Below, piece after piece: positions 28,151 through 36,233 of a stretch of 64,000 nt of DNA. Source of the DNA: Devosia sp. SD17-2. GTDB taxonomy: Bacteria > Pseudomonadota > Alphaproteobacteria > Rhizobiales > Devosiaceae. Each line of letters begins with the position of its first letter. The stretch's first letter is position 1. A program made the translations under genes and the position numbers. Where the stretch lies: assembly GCF_029201565.1 (NCBI RefSeq), contig NZ_CP104002.1, positions 124,001 through 188,000 on the forward strand, given 5' to 3'. The notes under the pieces are model-generated. The model was not told the DNA's origin, ran no database searches, and saw only the letters and a program-made list of their open reading frames with translations.

Positions 28151-28381
28151 AGCTCGAGCTCAATGCATTCAACTTTCCATGCCTGGAGTCCTGACAATTT
28201 TGAGTTTTACGCGGACCGGACATATTTTGGCAAAGGCAACCGTGAGCGAGAAATTCGGCGACGCTCCGAGAACATAGCGGCGCGGCTGGAGGCGGCTTCC
28301 GAAACCTTCGGTGCGGCGTGGCCAGTCTCATGCCCACATTGCGCACAACAAAAAAAGCATAATGCCGCCGGGGACACCTGA
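28151..28381 (+). pseudogene. Separated C-terminal tail of the pentapeptide-repeat protein
   Basis: After removing the IS and one CTAG copy, codon 403 becomes AGC and reads on in frame: SSSSMHSTFHAWSP, then FEFYADRTYFGKGNRE, an Arg/Glu-rich stretch and finally SCPHCAQQKKHNAAGDT, stopping at 28379-28381. That is 76 sense codons with no interruption. The tail contains a CPHC motif. The reconstruction is inference; the matched CTAG copies and the preserved frame support it. Confidence 0.5.
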
Positions 28382-28422
28382 TACTCTCCGCGCCCTACTT
28401 TTGGGGGAGCAACGTTTAGCAG

Positions 28423-28862
28423 GCTGTTGAAGAAGTCCTGCGTGCAGACGAACGAGGGCTAAATCGTCGCCTTAAGGGTTGCAACGGTGGCCGACGATGG
28501 GGCTGACGGCGCCAATGACTGCCCATTCATGCCGGCAAGCTGGGACAGCGGTGCACCGGGGGCCCACCAAGGCGTTTGCAGGGCGTTTGTCATCAGGTGT
28601 TCTCCCCCATCAGCTTTGGCAGGCGCACCAGATTGTAGGCAGCGGCGCTGAAGGTGAAGGCCCATCCGACGCGGTCAATGCCTCTGAACCGGGTCTTGCG
28701 CTGCCCCGCAATGGTCTTGATCCAGCCGAACGATTCCTCGATCCGCTTGCGGATACGCAGGCTGGTCGCATAACCGCCATGGCGTGTGGTTCGCCCGTCG
28801 ATGGCCGACCGCCGCCCGTTATTGTTGCGCGCCACGTGCGGGGTGACCCGCATCGAGCGCAG
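28423..28862 (-). mobile_element. Remnant of an IS5/IS1182-like element
   Basis: The left end GGCTGTTGAAGAAGTCC (from about 28423) resembles IS termini of this group. The minus-strand fragment up to about 28862 carries the transposase 3' half; the 5' half and the other terminus are missing, lost at a junction with the 28864-29082 fragment. Confidence 0.6.
28593..28862 (-). pseudogene. 5'-truncated IS5/IS1182-like transposase
   Basis: The frame reads LRSMRVTPHVARNNNGRRSA, then IDGRTTRHGGYATS, the catalytic Glu region RIRKRIEESFGWIKTIAGQR and the end FTFSAAAYNLVRLPKL. This is the conserved C-terminal part of transposases whose usual length exceeds 300 residues. About 90 residues remain. Confidence 0.75.
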
Positions 28863-28863
28863 A

Positions 28864-29082
28864 GACGCCATTTATGGCACGTCTTGGAATGCGGGGTGGT
28901 TTGACCCCAAATTCAATATTGTGACCTGGAGGGACAGAGAACGTGGTATTGTATCCCTAAGCGGCAATAGCTTGAAACTGCAGAATGAATTTGGTGCTTG
29001 GGGAAGAGCTGTTTACGACTGCACGTTCGACGTACGCAGTGGGCGAGTGTTGTCCGCAACCGCTGCGATTGTTGGTCGCTGA
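28864..29082 (+). pseudogene. C-terminal fragment of an unrecognised cargo gene
   Basis: The frame reads AIYGTSWNAGWFDPKF, then GNSLKLQNEFGAWGRAVYDC, and ends AIVGR at the TGA 29080-29082. The LQNEFGAW-x(4)-Y-x-C pattern looks like a genuine folded C-terminus, resembling the end of small secreted proteins. Its beginning is replaced by the IS remnant. I cannot name the family. Confidence 0.45.
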
Positions 29083-29306
29083 TAGGGGGGCGAGTACCAC
29101 CATCCCCATGTAGGTTATCGTACTCACTCCTACCCAAGGCGGGCGGAAAAATGAATGTAAAGTCAGTGGCGTTATAACCCCGTCTGAGGCCCAATAGAAT
29201 GGCTTCAGGATCACCAGAGAAGGCCGTGGAGCGGGATTCCAGAGACAATTGAACCGACCTATCTGGAGTCACCGTCTGCCGCTGACGCCCTTGTAGAATA
29301 TTTTTC
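29083..29306. other. Non-coding stretch in the island
   Basis: No convincing gene on either strand. A minus-strand frame crosses it but overlaps the 28864-29082 fragment antisense. The next recognisable signal is the promoter at 29307. Confidence 0.4.
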
Positions 29307-29335
29307 TTGACATGGCGGTAAATCTGGAATATATT
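29307..29335 (+). promoter_or_regulatory. Strong sigma70-like promoter
   Basis: TTGACA (29307-29312) and TATATT (29330-29335) are separated by exactly 17 bases. It reads towards the interrupted palm-like gene (TTG start at 29530). It would make a leader of nearly 190 bases with several potential hairpins. Confidence 0.6.
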
Positions 29336-29479
29336 GGCTGTCTAGGTTTGGTGCTGCCAACTCTGCTCTTTCTCTAAAGAGCATGACTTTTCAAAGGCTT
29401 ACCGACCTTAGTGTATCAGTAATATTGTTTGCCTCCCCCCTCTCTAAGGGGCTGGTGGCCATACTCATTTCACATCGGT

Positions 29480-29516
29480 TGAGGTGTGAATTCTACGTCC
29501 CTTTGGGACGCCCTGC
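29480..29516 (+). other. Structured leader upstream of the palm-like gene
   Basis: Within the 5' leader TTCACA/TGTGAA and then CGTCCC-TTT-GGGACG form two consecutive hairpins just before the TTG start at 29530. It may influence translation. The promoter is at 29307-29335. Confidence 0.35.
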
Positions 29517-29529
29517 CAAGAAGTAGCCT

Positions 29530-29825
29530 TTGGAATACTATGTATCTGACAGCGAGCTAGAAGAGCTAGCCGCATCTCTTCGTTCGCCCCTAACTCTGCC
29601 TACGCAAACCTCCATTCTTGCCACTGAGCAGACTTTGTTTTTGTGGACAGAAGTTAGGGGAGAAACCAACTACAAGCGTAGCCTCAAGCAGTTTTCGGAC
29701 AGCCTTTTATACGAGCTAATTGCCCAGTCTCCCACACTCGCAAGGACTGTTACTAGGCACTGTCCGTCGTCAGATCATTTGGCGCAGTTTGGGTCTTGGA
29801 TTAGCGGAGTATCGGCCTCGTCTTT
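29530..29825 (+). pseudogene. Palm-like gene, part 1 of 3 (N-terminal)
   Basis: An open frame starts with TTG at 29530 (EYYVSDSELEELAASLRSP), directly after an in-frame TAG, and runs to the IS3 element at 29826. It encodes 98 codons including ETNYKRSLKQFSDSLLYELI. Removal of the 1413-base segment 29826-31238 joins it in frame to part 2. It has no recognised domain by itself. AT-richer than the surrounding chromosome. Confidence 0.5.
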
Positions 29826-29834
29826 GGGTTGATG

Positions 29835-30815
29835 TTATGCGGCGAGCTTGCGGTGCTGCAAGCGCCGATGCTGGATGGTTTGTCGTTTGATCCTTTCGCG
29901 CTGTTTTATGATGGCTGCGGCCCTGCCGAAGTAGGCGTCTGCCGGGGTCACGTTGTCGAGGCTCTCATGATAGCGCCTGTGATTGTAGTGTTCGACGAAG
30001 GCGCCGATCTGGGCCTCCAGGTCGCCGGGCAGGAAGTAGTTCTCCAGCAGGATGCGGTTCTTCATGGTTTGGTGCCAGCGCTCGATCTTGCCCTGGGTCT
30101 GGGGATGCATCGGGGCGCCGCGGACGTGGCTCATGCGATTGGTCTGGATATAATCGGCCAGTTCACTGGCGATATAGCAGGGGCCATTATCGCTGAGCAG
30201 CCGGGGCTTGTGATGCACATGCACCTGGTCGCAGCCTGAGGCCGCGAGGGCCATGTCCAGCGTGTCAGTGACGTCCTCGGCCCGCATTGTGTTGCACAGC
30301 TTCCAGGCGATGATGTAGCGCGAGTAATCGTCGAGCACCGTGGACAGATACATCCAGCCCCAGCCGATGATCTTGAAGTAGGTGAAATCGGTCTGCCACA
30401 TCTCGTTGGGCCGCACCGTTTTGGTGTGGAACGCATCTGCCGCCTTGATCACCACATAGGCCGGGCTGGTGATCAGGTCGTGGGCCTTGAGAAGCCGGTA
30501 AACGCTGGCTTCGGACACGAAGTACCCCTTCTGGTCGGTGAAGCTCACAGCCAGCTCCCGAGGCGAGAGTTCGGACTCTTCCAACGCCATCTCGATGAGC
30601 TGATCATGGACGGCAGTCGGGATCCGGTTCCACACCCGACTGGGTGCCGAAGACCGATCTTCTAATGCTTCAGGACCGCCACCGAGGTAGCGGTCATACC
30701 AGCGATAGAAGGTCCGGCGCGGGATGCCCAGCCGGTCCAGCGTGCGTTTTGTGGGCAGGTGCGACTGCTCAACCAGATTGATGATCTCGAGCTTTTCGGA
30801 TGCGGGATATCTCAT
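29835..30815 (-). CDS. IS3-family transposase OrfB
   Basis: 326 residues with the rve integrase core. The DDE residues are visible in MWQTDFTYFKIIGWGWMYLS (first Asp), RLLSDNGPCYIASELADYI (second Asp) and QGKIERWHQTMKNRI (Glu). A winged-helix N-terminal domain (TKRTLDRLGIPRRTFYRWYD) precedes it. Its ATG overlaps the orfA stop (ATGA), suggesting translational coupling instead of the classic frameshift. Confidence 0.9.
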   Translation of the reverse strand: MRYPASEKLEIINLVEQSHLPTKRTLDRLGIPRRTFYRWYDRYLGGGPEALEDRSSAPSRVWNRIPTAVHDQLIEMALEESELSPRELAVSFTDQKGYFVSEASVYRLLKAHDLITSPAYVVIKAADAFHTKTVRPNEMWQTDFTYFKIIGWGWMYLSTVLDDYSRYIIAWKLCNTMRAEDVTDTLDMALAASGCDQVHVHHKPRLLSDNGPCYIASELADYIQTNRMSHVRGAPMHPQTQGKIERWHQTMKNRILLENYFLPGDLEAQIGAFVEHYNHRRYHESLDNVTPADAYFGRAAAIIKQRERIKRQTIQHRRLQHRKLAA

Positions 30816-31186
30816 TCTGGCTCGTCCCCATCCGCGATCATGCTTTTTTTAAGCAGACGGTTTTCCAGCGTCAGGTCGGCAACGCATTCCTTGAGCGCAC
30901 CAGCCTCTCGGCGCAGATCCTTGACCTCATCACTGGTCGCAGCACGAGCAGTATCGCCCGCCAGTCGGCGCTTGCCGGCTTTCATGAACTCTTTCGACCA
31001 AGTGTAATACAGGCTCTGCGCGATGCCTTCCTTGCGGCACAGTTCGGCAATGCTGTCTTCGCCGCGCAGACCATCGAGAACGATCCGGATCTTGTCTTCA
31101 GCTGAAAAGTGCCGTCGGGTCGCCCGGCGAATGTCCTTCACCACCTGCTCGGCAGGCTTTTTGGTGCTCGGGGATTTAGCAGTCAT
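30812..31186 (-). CDS. IS3-family OrfA (HTH protein)
   Basis: 124 residues from the ATG at 31184-31186 (MTAKSPSTKK); a start at 31216 is also possible. The helix-turn-helix reads RRHFSAEDKIRIVLDGLRGE, then ELCRKEGIAQSLYYTWSKEF, with a leucine-zipper-like end (LKECVADLTLENRLLKKSM). It provides DNA binding for the transposase. Confidence 0.88.
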   Translation of the reverse strand: MTAKSPSTKKPAEQVVKDIRRATRRHFSAEDKIRIVLDGLRGEDSIAELCRKEGIAQSLYYTWSKEFMKAGKRRLAGDTARAATSDEVKDLRREAGALKECVADLTLENRLLKKSMIADGDEPE

Positions 31187-31238
31187 CTTGGTTCCTTCGT
31201 CAGACGACGAGACCAAAACACTCCTTAAAGCTCAACCC

Positions 31239-31628
31239 TGAATCTGTGCCATGGGCGCTGACGGGGAACAGGCACCTTCATGAGCACCGTGAAGCCTTGA
31301 TGCTTCTGATGCACAGCCTCGCCCACATCAGCTCTTTTCCGACGCATTACAGGGCACTAGCCGTAAGTCTCAGGTCTAACGACTACGGCCATGGGGGACC
31401 ATTTGAGCAGCTCAGTTATCCGATTTTCAAGCGCGTTATAACTATGCTGACTGAACCCGAAGTCGGCAATCGGCTTTGCCAAAAACGAGGTGGCACCTTC
31501 AATCGGGCGATAAATCTGGGAGTGCGAACCCGGCTATTTCCATCTGCCGAGCTCAGAGAACGGCTTCTTAAGGCTGGTCTGATTTGGTCTAGACATCCCT
31601 ATATGCCCACTCAAAGTAGTGAACACCT
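31239..31628 (+). pseudogene. Palm-like gene, part 2 of 3
   Basis: 130 codons open between the two IS3 elements (HSLAHISSFPTHYRALAVSL, then GGPFEQLSYPIFKRVITMLT and AELRERLLKAGLIWSRHPYM). It stays in frame with part 1 (if 29826-31238 is removed) and with part 3 (if 31629-32970 plus one CACCT copy is removed). An independent start is not obvious, which fits an internal segment. Confidence 0.55.
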
Positions 31629-31689
31629 TGGAGCGCACCCCATTTTGACCGGACAGGCGGCATAGCCGATAAGGCATAGGCATGCGCCT

Positions 31690-32109
31690 ATGAGTACGAC
31701 TATGTCCAAGAGTTCCGACGAGCCGTTTCGACGGGTCGAAGTCATCACCTCCGTGCAACGCCGCCGGCGCTGGTCAGTGGCCGAGAAGGTTCGGTTGGTG
31801 GAGGAAGCCATGCAGCCGGGCATGAGCGTTTCCTACGTGGCACGACGCGCCGGCATTTCCCCTTCCCAGCTCTTCGCCTGGAAGCGCCGCATGCTTGAAG
31901 GCGGCCACGCAGCCGTTCAGGCCGATGAAGATGTCGTTGGCGCTTCCCAGGTCCGCGATCTGGAAAAGCGCGTGCGTGACCTCGAGCGCATGCTGGGCAA
32001 GAAGACCATGGAAGCGGAGATCTTGAGGGAGGCCCTGGATCTCGCGCGCCCAAAAAAACGGACTTCGCCCTTGCTGTCGTGGAGCAATCCCGAGGACGAT
32101 ACCCAATGA
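31690..32109 (+). CDS. IS3-family (IS2-like) OrfA
   Basis: 139 residues. HTH: RRRRWSVAEKVRLVEEAMQP, then SVSYVARRAGISPSQLFAWK, with a coiled-coil (DLEKRVRDLERMLGKKTMEA). The CCAAAAAAACGG run (A7 at 32052-32058) is a standard -1 slippery site that would fuse OrfA to OrfB after PKK. Confidence 0.9.
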   Translation: MSTTMSKSSDEPFRRVEVITSVQRRRRWSVAEKVRLVEEAMQPGMSVSYVARRAGISPSQLFAWKRRMLEGGHAAVQADEDVVGASQVRDLEKRVRDLERMLGKKTMEAEILREALDLARPKKRTSPLLSWSNPEDDTQ

Positions 32110-32930
32110 GCGTCATTGCCCGCACTCTGGGCGTCTCGAGGTCCAACCTGATCGAGCGCGCCAGCAAGCCATCCAAGCCGCGCGGACCTTATCGCAAGCC
32201 GGACGATGTTGCCCTTCTTGCCGAGCTACGCCCGATCATCGACCAGCGACCCACTTATGGCTATCGCCGTGTGACAGCATTGCTCAACAGGCAGCGGCGC
32301 AAGGAGGGCAAGCCCACCGTCAACACCAAGCGGGTCCTCAGGATCATGCAGCAGAACGGGCTCACCCTTCAAAAGCATACTGCCCTGCGGCCCACCCGCA
32401 CCCACGACGGCGTCGTCGTTGCCCTGCGCTCTAATATCCGCTGGTGCTCCGATCATCTGGAGATCCATGCCCGCAATAACGAGGTGGTGCGCATCGTCTT
32501 CGTCATCGACGCCTGTGACCGAGAGATCATCGCCTGGTCGGCCGTCGCCAATGCCGGCATCTCCGGCGAGATGGTCTGTGATCTGATGATCGCCGCCGTC
32601 GAGCGCCGCTTCCAGGCCCTAAAGGTCCCACACCGGCTAGAGTGGCTCTCGGACAATGGCAGTGCCTATATCGCCAGGCAGACCGCACAAGTGGCCGCGG
32701 CGCTGGGCATTGACCTGCTCTTCACCCCGGTTCGAAGCCCACAGAGCAACGGCATGTCTGAGGCCTTCGTCAAAACCCTGAAAAGGGACTACGCCTCAAC
32801 CGTTATCCTCCCAGACGCCGAGACTATCCTGGCCTTGCTGCCCGAATGGATCGACGATTACTGTGAGGTCCACCCGCACTCCGGGCTCAAGTATCGCTCA
32901 CCACGCGAGTTCCTGCGCCTCAGTGCCTAA
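32079..32930 (+). CDS. IS3-family (IS2-like) OrfB transposase
   Basis: 283 residues in its own frame (TTG-type or internal ATG at 32106 likely if translated alone), or expressed as an OrfAB fusion by frameshift. The HTH_21 region (RPTYGYRRVTALLNRQRRKE) precedes the rve core with Asp in WCSDHLEIHARNNEVVRI and in LEWLSDNGSAYIARQTAQ, and Glu in NGMSEAFVKTLKRDYAS. Confidence 0.9.
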   Translation: MEQSRGRYPMSVIARTLGVSRSNLIERASKPSKPRGPYRKPDDVALLAELRPIIDQRPTYGYRRVTALLNRQRRKEGKPTVNTKRVLRIMQQNGLTLQKHTALRPTRTHDGVVVALRSNIRWCSDHLEIHARNNEVVRIVFVIDACDREIIAWSAVANAGISGEMVCDLMIAAVERRFQALKVPHRLEWLSDNGSAYIARQTAQVAAALGIDLLFTPVRSPQSNGMSEAFVKTLKRDYASTVILPDAETILALLPEWIDDYCEVHPHSGLKYRSPREFLRLSA

Positions 32931-32975
32931 ACCCAACCGCCGCCTGTCCGGCGAAACGGGGTCCACTCCACACCT

Positions 32976-33816
32976 GCTGCTCCTCAAGAGCAGTTTGACC
33001 GGGCAGAAAGCACCTCTTGTTCGACCGCCTACTAAGGAGGAGCTTGTTTTACCGCTGGTAAATGTCCGCTTGGCGAAGGCAGATATCAGGCTCTCGTTCC
33101 CTGACTATCGCTCTTACGAGAGGGAATGGGACTACAGGCATGACGTATTCAGCGTCTCAGGCGGCCATCGGCTCTATAGGCAGTTCGTAGACGACGAGCA
33201 GTCTGGTGGCCGATTGTTCGGACATTGGGGCCAAACCGTGCCCAAGCGGCTCCGGAGGCATTTGACTATCAATGGAGAGCACGTCTTCGAGTATGATTAC
33301 CAAGGTATGCAGGCTGCCCTTGCCTACGATTTAGTCGGTGAAGAGGCCCCTCCCGGGGATCCCTACGACATACCCGGGTATGGTAAGCTAAGACGCGACG
33401 ACTTCAAGGCTTGCTTCACCAGTGCAATCGGGGCCGATCAACACAACCCAAACCACAACCTCATGTCGGCATTCTCCCACGCCGTGAAGAAACAAACCGG
33501 TAGTTGGTTACAGGAAGGCGAGGCAGAGAGGATGGCTGATGCATTCTGGGAGTATCACGCTCCACTGAACGAACTCGCGGGCACACAAGCATGGCGACAG
33601 CTACAGCTCAAGGAAAGCCAGCTAATGTTGAAAGTCCTTGCCCATCTGGAGGAGGAAGGGGTGACTGCGATCCCCATCCACGACGCTGCTCTAGTCCCCA
33701 TCTCACAAGAGCGAATATTGAAAAGGGCTATGATGCGGGCGAGATGTGAGCTCGATAATCATGTGTCGGTGCATCCAGCTAAGTGGATGCCAGATGCATT
33801 CCCCCACCTTTTCTAG
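32976..33816 (+). pseudogene. Palm-like gene, part 3 of 3, with polymerase-like motifs
   Basis: 280 codons (LLKSSLTGQKAPLVRPPTKE onward) ending at the TAG 33814-33816, 32 bases before the yifB remnant. The family-like core is GGRLFGHWGQTVPKRLRRHL, then VFEYDYQGMQAALAYD (motif-A-like, 33286-33330), DPYDIPGYGKLRRDDFKACF, and AIPIHDAALVP (motif-C-like His-Asp, 33676-33684). This resembles an uncharacterised, mobile-element-associated family related to family-A polymerase palms. With parts 1 and 2 it makes about 508 residues. Catalysis is unproven. Confidence 0.6.
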
Positions 33817-33848
33817 AATTGTAAACGTGCAGGTGATTCGTACCAAAA

Positions 33849-34496
33849 CATCAAAAGGTTATGACCACCTGCGGCGGCCACTTCGAGGGCTCGGCGCGCC
33901 AGAGGCTGCCCGCGAATATCGGAGAGATCGGGTAAACTGCCGGGCTCGGCGCTGTGCCGACGCGGTTTTGGACGCGCCTGGAGCTGGTGCCCGGTGAGGT
34001 GGTTGACGAGCGCGAGGAGGCTATCGGCGGCGATGATGTCGATGCCTTCGCCGGCCCAGGCGGCTTCCGGGCCGGAGTCGCGCGCGCAGATAATGCCCAT
34101 GTCCCGCCCCTGAGCGGAGATGGCGGCGTTGAGAATGCCGCCGACGTGAGCGAGACGGCCATCGAGCCCGAGTTCGCCAAGCACGACGAAATTGTCGAGT
34201 GCGTCCTGCGGGATGGCACCCATGGCGGCCATCAGCCCGAGGGCAATGGGGAGATCATAGTGGCTGCCCTCCTTGGGCAGATCGGCAGGAGCGAGATTGA
34301 TGGTGATGCGCTTGGGTGGCAGGCCGAGCCCGGAGGCCACGAGCGCGGCGCGAACCCGCTCGCTCGATTCTTTGACGGCCTTATCGGGCAGGCCGACCAT
34401 GAGAAATTTCGCGATGCCCGGCGCAATCTGCACCTGGACGTCGACCGGCACGGCATCAATGCCCTGAAATGCGACAGTGGCAACACGCGTAACCAT
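33849..34496 (-). pseudogene. comM: yifB/comM Mg-chelatase-like ATPase, N-terminal fragment
   Basis: Starts MVTRVATVAFQGIDAVPV at 34496 (an in-frame start at 34520 is also possible). It shows the N-terminal Lon-substrate-like domain (KAVKESSERVRAALVASGLG, PADLPKEGSHYDLPIALGLM, GELGLDGRLAHVGGILNAAI). It then reaches DIRGQPLARRALEVAAAGGH, immediately before where Walker A (GPPGxGKT) should follow. At residue M224 of the long frame the sequence switches to island DNA and stops at 33813. About 216 native residues remain. With the C-terminal fragment at 23937-24461 roughly 390 of about 510 residues survive. Confidence 0.92.
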
Positions 34497-34682
34497 GCTC
34501 GAAAATGCCCCCGGCCTCAATGAAAGCTAACAGAAGCTTAACAAAGGCTCAAGAACGGAGAGCGAACGCAATATGGCCTGTTAACCATGCCTGCTGCCAC
34601 ATTGGTTACCCTAAAGCTCCATTAACTTTGCCCGGCGCAATTGAATGTAAATTTTACTCTTGCGTGCCGAGTACTTGCGTTC

Positions 34683-35525
34683 ATGGGCCTTCCTCTACGC
34701 TTCCCCCGTTCCGTTTCTGCCGCGCTGCGCGGTGTCGCCATCGGCTTCACCGTTTTGGCACTGGCGGCCTGCGCCTCTGGTGGAGGCCTCTATGGCGCCA
34801 TTCCGGGTGACAATCGTCCGCACAAGGCTGTCGATCGGGCGCGCAGCATGCCCGTGCAGGGAATCGACGTGGCGCGCTATCAGGAAAATGTCGATTTTCC
34901 GCGGGCCCGCAGCGCCGGCATCCAATTCGTCTTCATGAAGGCGACCGAGGGCAAGGACTATATCGACCCCGATTTCCAGCGGAACTGGATCCGGGCGCGC
35001 GACTCCGGCATGCCGCGCGGCGCCTATCACTTCATGACCTGGTGCTCGCTGGCGTCCGAACAGGCGGCGTGGTTTGCCCAGAACGTGCCGGCGGACCCGA
35101 GCGCGCTGCCGCCGGTGCTCGACCTCGAGTGGAACAATCACTCAAGCTGCAAGGTGAAGCCGAGCCGCGAAAATGCGCTCGAAAAGATCCGCTACATGCT
35201 AGAGGCGATGGAACGCCACACGGGCAAGATGCCGATCATCTACACCGACATGAACTTCCACCGCGATATCCTGGCGGGCGAATATTTCCCCAACGCCTTC
35301 TGGCTGCGCTCGACCGCTGCCGAGCCCCATGAGCGCTATGACAACCGCCCCTGGACCTTCTGGCAGTATACCCAGACCGGTGTGGTGCCGGGCGTGAAGG
35401 GGGAAGTGGACCGGAACGTCTTCTACGGCAACCAGAACGACTGGCTGATGTTCCTCTCGACCGGTTGCGATCCACGCGCCATTGCCGCGCTCGCCCCGAC
35501 CGGGCGCTGCCAGTTCTCCAAATAA
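34683..35525 (+). CDS. GH25-family lysozyme-like lipoprotein
   Basis: 280 residues from the ATG at 34683 (a TTG at 34641 is possible). A signal peptide with lipobox (GFTVLALAACASGGG) points to an outer- or inner-membrane lipoprotein. The GH25 muramidase fold starts VQGIDVARYQENVDF (catalytic Asp) and includes FVFMKATEGKDYIDPDF, RGAYHFMTWC, LDLEWNNHSSC (the D-x-E pair) and FWQYTQTGVVPG. It would cleave the glycan strands of peptidoglycan. Typical GH25 length is about 200, and here the additional N-terminal region is the signal and linker. It is unlinked to a phage. Confidence 0.88.
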   Translation: MGLPLRFPRSVSAALRGVAIGFTVLALAACASGGGLYGAIPGDNRPHKAVDRARSMPVQGIDVARYQENVDFPRARSAGIQFVFMKATEGKDYIDPDFQRNWIRARDSGMPRGAYHFMTWCSLASEQAAWFAQNVPADPSALPPVLDLEWNNHSSCKVKPSRENALEKIRYMLEAMERHTGKMPIIYTDMNFHRDILAGEYFPNAFWLRSTAAEPHERYDNRPWTFWQYTQTGVVPGVKGEVDRNVFYGNQNDWLMFLSTGCDPRAIAALAPTGRCQFSK

Positions 35526-35541
35526 GGTTTTGTGAGCGGCG

Positions 35542-36168
35542 TCAGCTGCCTAGAAGCCCACTTGCCTTGACGCCGTCGAAGATGAACTGGACGGCGAGGG
35601 CCGCGAGGAGAATGCCGACCACGCGGGAGACCACCGAGAGGCCGGTGAGCCCAAGCAGGCGCTGGATCGGAATAGCGATCAGCAGGGTCAGCCAGGCGAG
35701 GAAGAGGATGACCACGATGGCCGCCAGCACCAGCCAGAACTCAAGGTCTGACTGAGCGCCTGTTGTCAGCAGGATGACGGCGCTGATGGCGCCGGGACCG
35801 GCCATGAGCGGCATGGCGAGGGGAAAGACCGAAATATCGTGGCTCTGACGCGCCTCGATTTCTTCCTCATCGGTGGTGCCGGTGCCGCCCGAATGGCGGG
35901 CAAAGACCATGTCGATGGCGATCAAGAGCAGCAAGATGCCGCCGGCCGTGCGCAGCGCCGGAATGGTGATGCCAAAGACATCAAGGATGAGATTGCCGAG
36001 GACGGCAAAGAACAGAAGGATCGCCAGCGCCACCAGCACGCCGCGGGTGGCAAAGACCCAGCGTTGCTGGGCGGTATTATCCTTGGTCAGAGCCGCGAAG
36101 ATGAAGGCGATATCGGCGACGCCAACGGTGGCGAACAGCGTGGCGAAGGCCACAAGGAAAGAATTCAT
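35542..36168 (-). CDS. MarC-family integral membrane protein
   Basis: 208 residues with six hydrophobic helices and typical UPF0056/MarC segments (TLFATVGVADIAFIFAALTK, LMAGPGAISAVILLTTGAQ). The family was originally linked to multiple antibiotic resistance, but that link was not upheld and the function is unknown. It lies downstream of gshB on the same strand (66-base gap), and converges with the lysozyme gene. Confidence 0.9.
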   Translation of the reverse strand: MNSFLVAFATLFATVGVADIAFIFAALTKDNTAQQRWVFATRGVLVALAILLFFAVLGNLILDVFGITIPALRTAGGILLLLIAIDMVFARHSGGTGTTDEEEIEARQSHDISVFPLAMPLMAGPGAISAVILLTTGAQSDLEFWLVLAAIVVILFLAWLTLLIAIPIQRLLGLTGLSVVSRVVGILLAALAVQFIFDGVKASGLLGS

Positions 36169-36233
36169 TTTGGCCCCCTGCGCGCAATTTGCCTAGAACT
36201 AGGGCATTTGCGCGCCGAGGCCAAGCTTGGTGA

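Larger units (their letters stand above)
29826..31238 (-). mobile_element. IS3-family insertion sequence, about 1.4 kb
   Basis: Contains orfA and orfB on the minus strand. The ends share GGGTTGA and then diverge (left from 29826, right ending at 31238), so the boundaries are approximate and no target duplication is visible. The element separates two in-frame parts of a cargo gene. Confidence 0.7.
31629..32970 (+). mobile_element. Intact IS3-family (IS2-like) element, 1342 bp
   Basis: Long terminal inverted repeats start TGGAGCGCACCCCATTTTGA (31629) and, from the other end (32970), TGGAGTGGACCCCGTTTCGC; the two share CCGGACAGGCGGC further in. A 5-bp direct repeat CACCT flanks both sides (31624-31628 and 32971-32975). 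orfA and orfB overlap. It is inserted inside the palm-like gene. Confidence 0.9.

Noticed and set aside
28828..28840. CACGTG at about 28833 as an eighth parS-like site
   Set aside because: Flanks are GCC/CGG, not TT/AA; it belongs to the IS remnant coding sequence.
28913..29272. 119-codon minus-strand frame in the island
   Set aside because: Starts protein-like but overlaps the better-supported 28864-29082 fragment antisense and degenerates into Cys/His/Arg-rich sequence.
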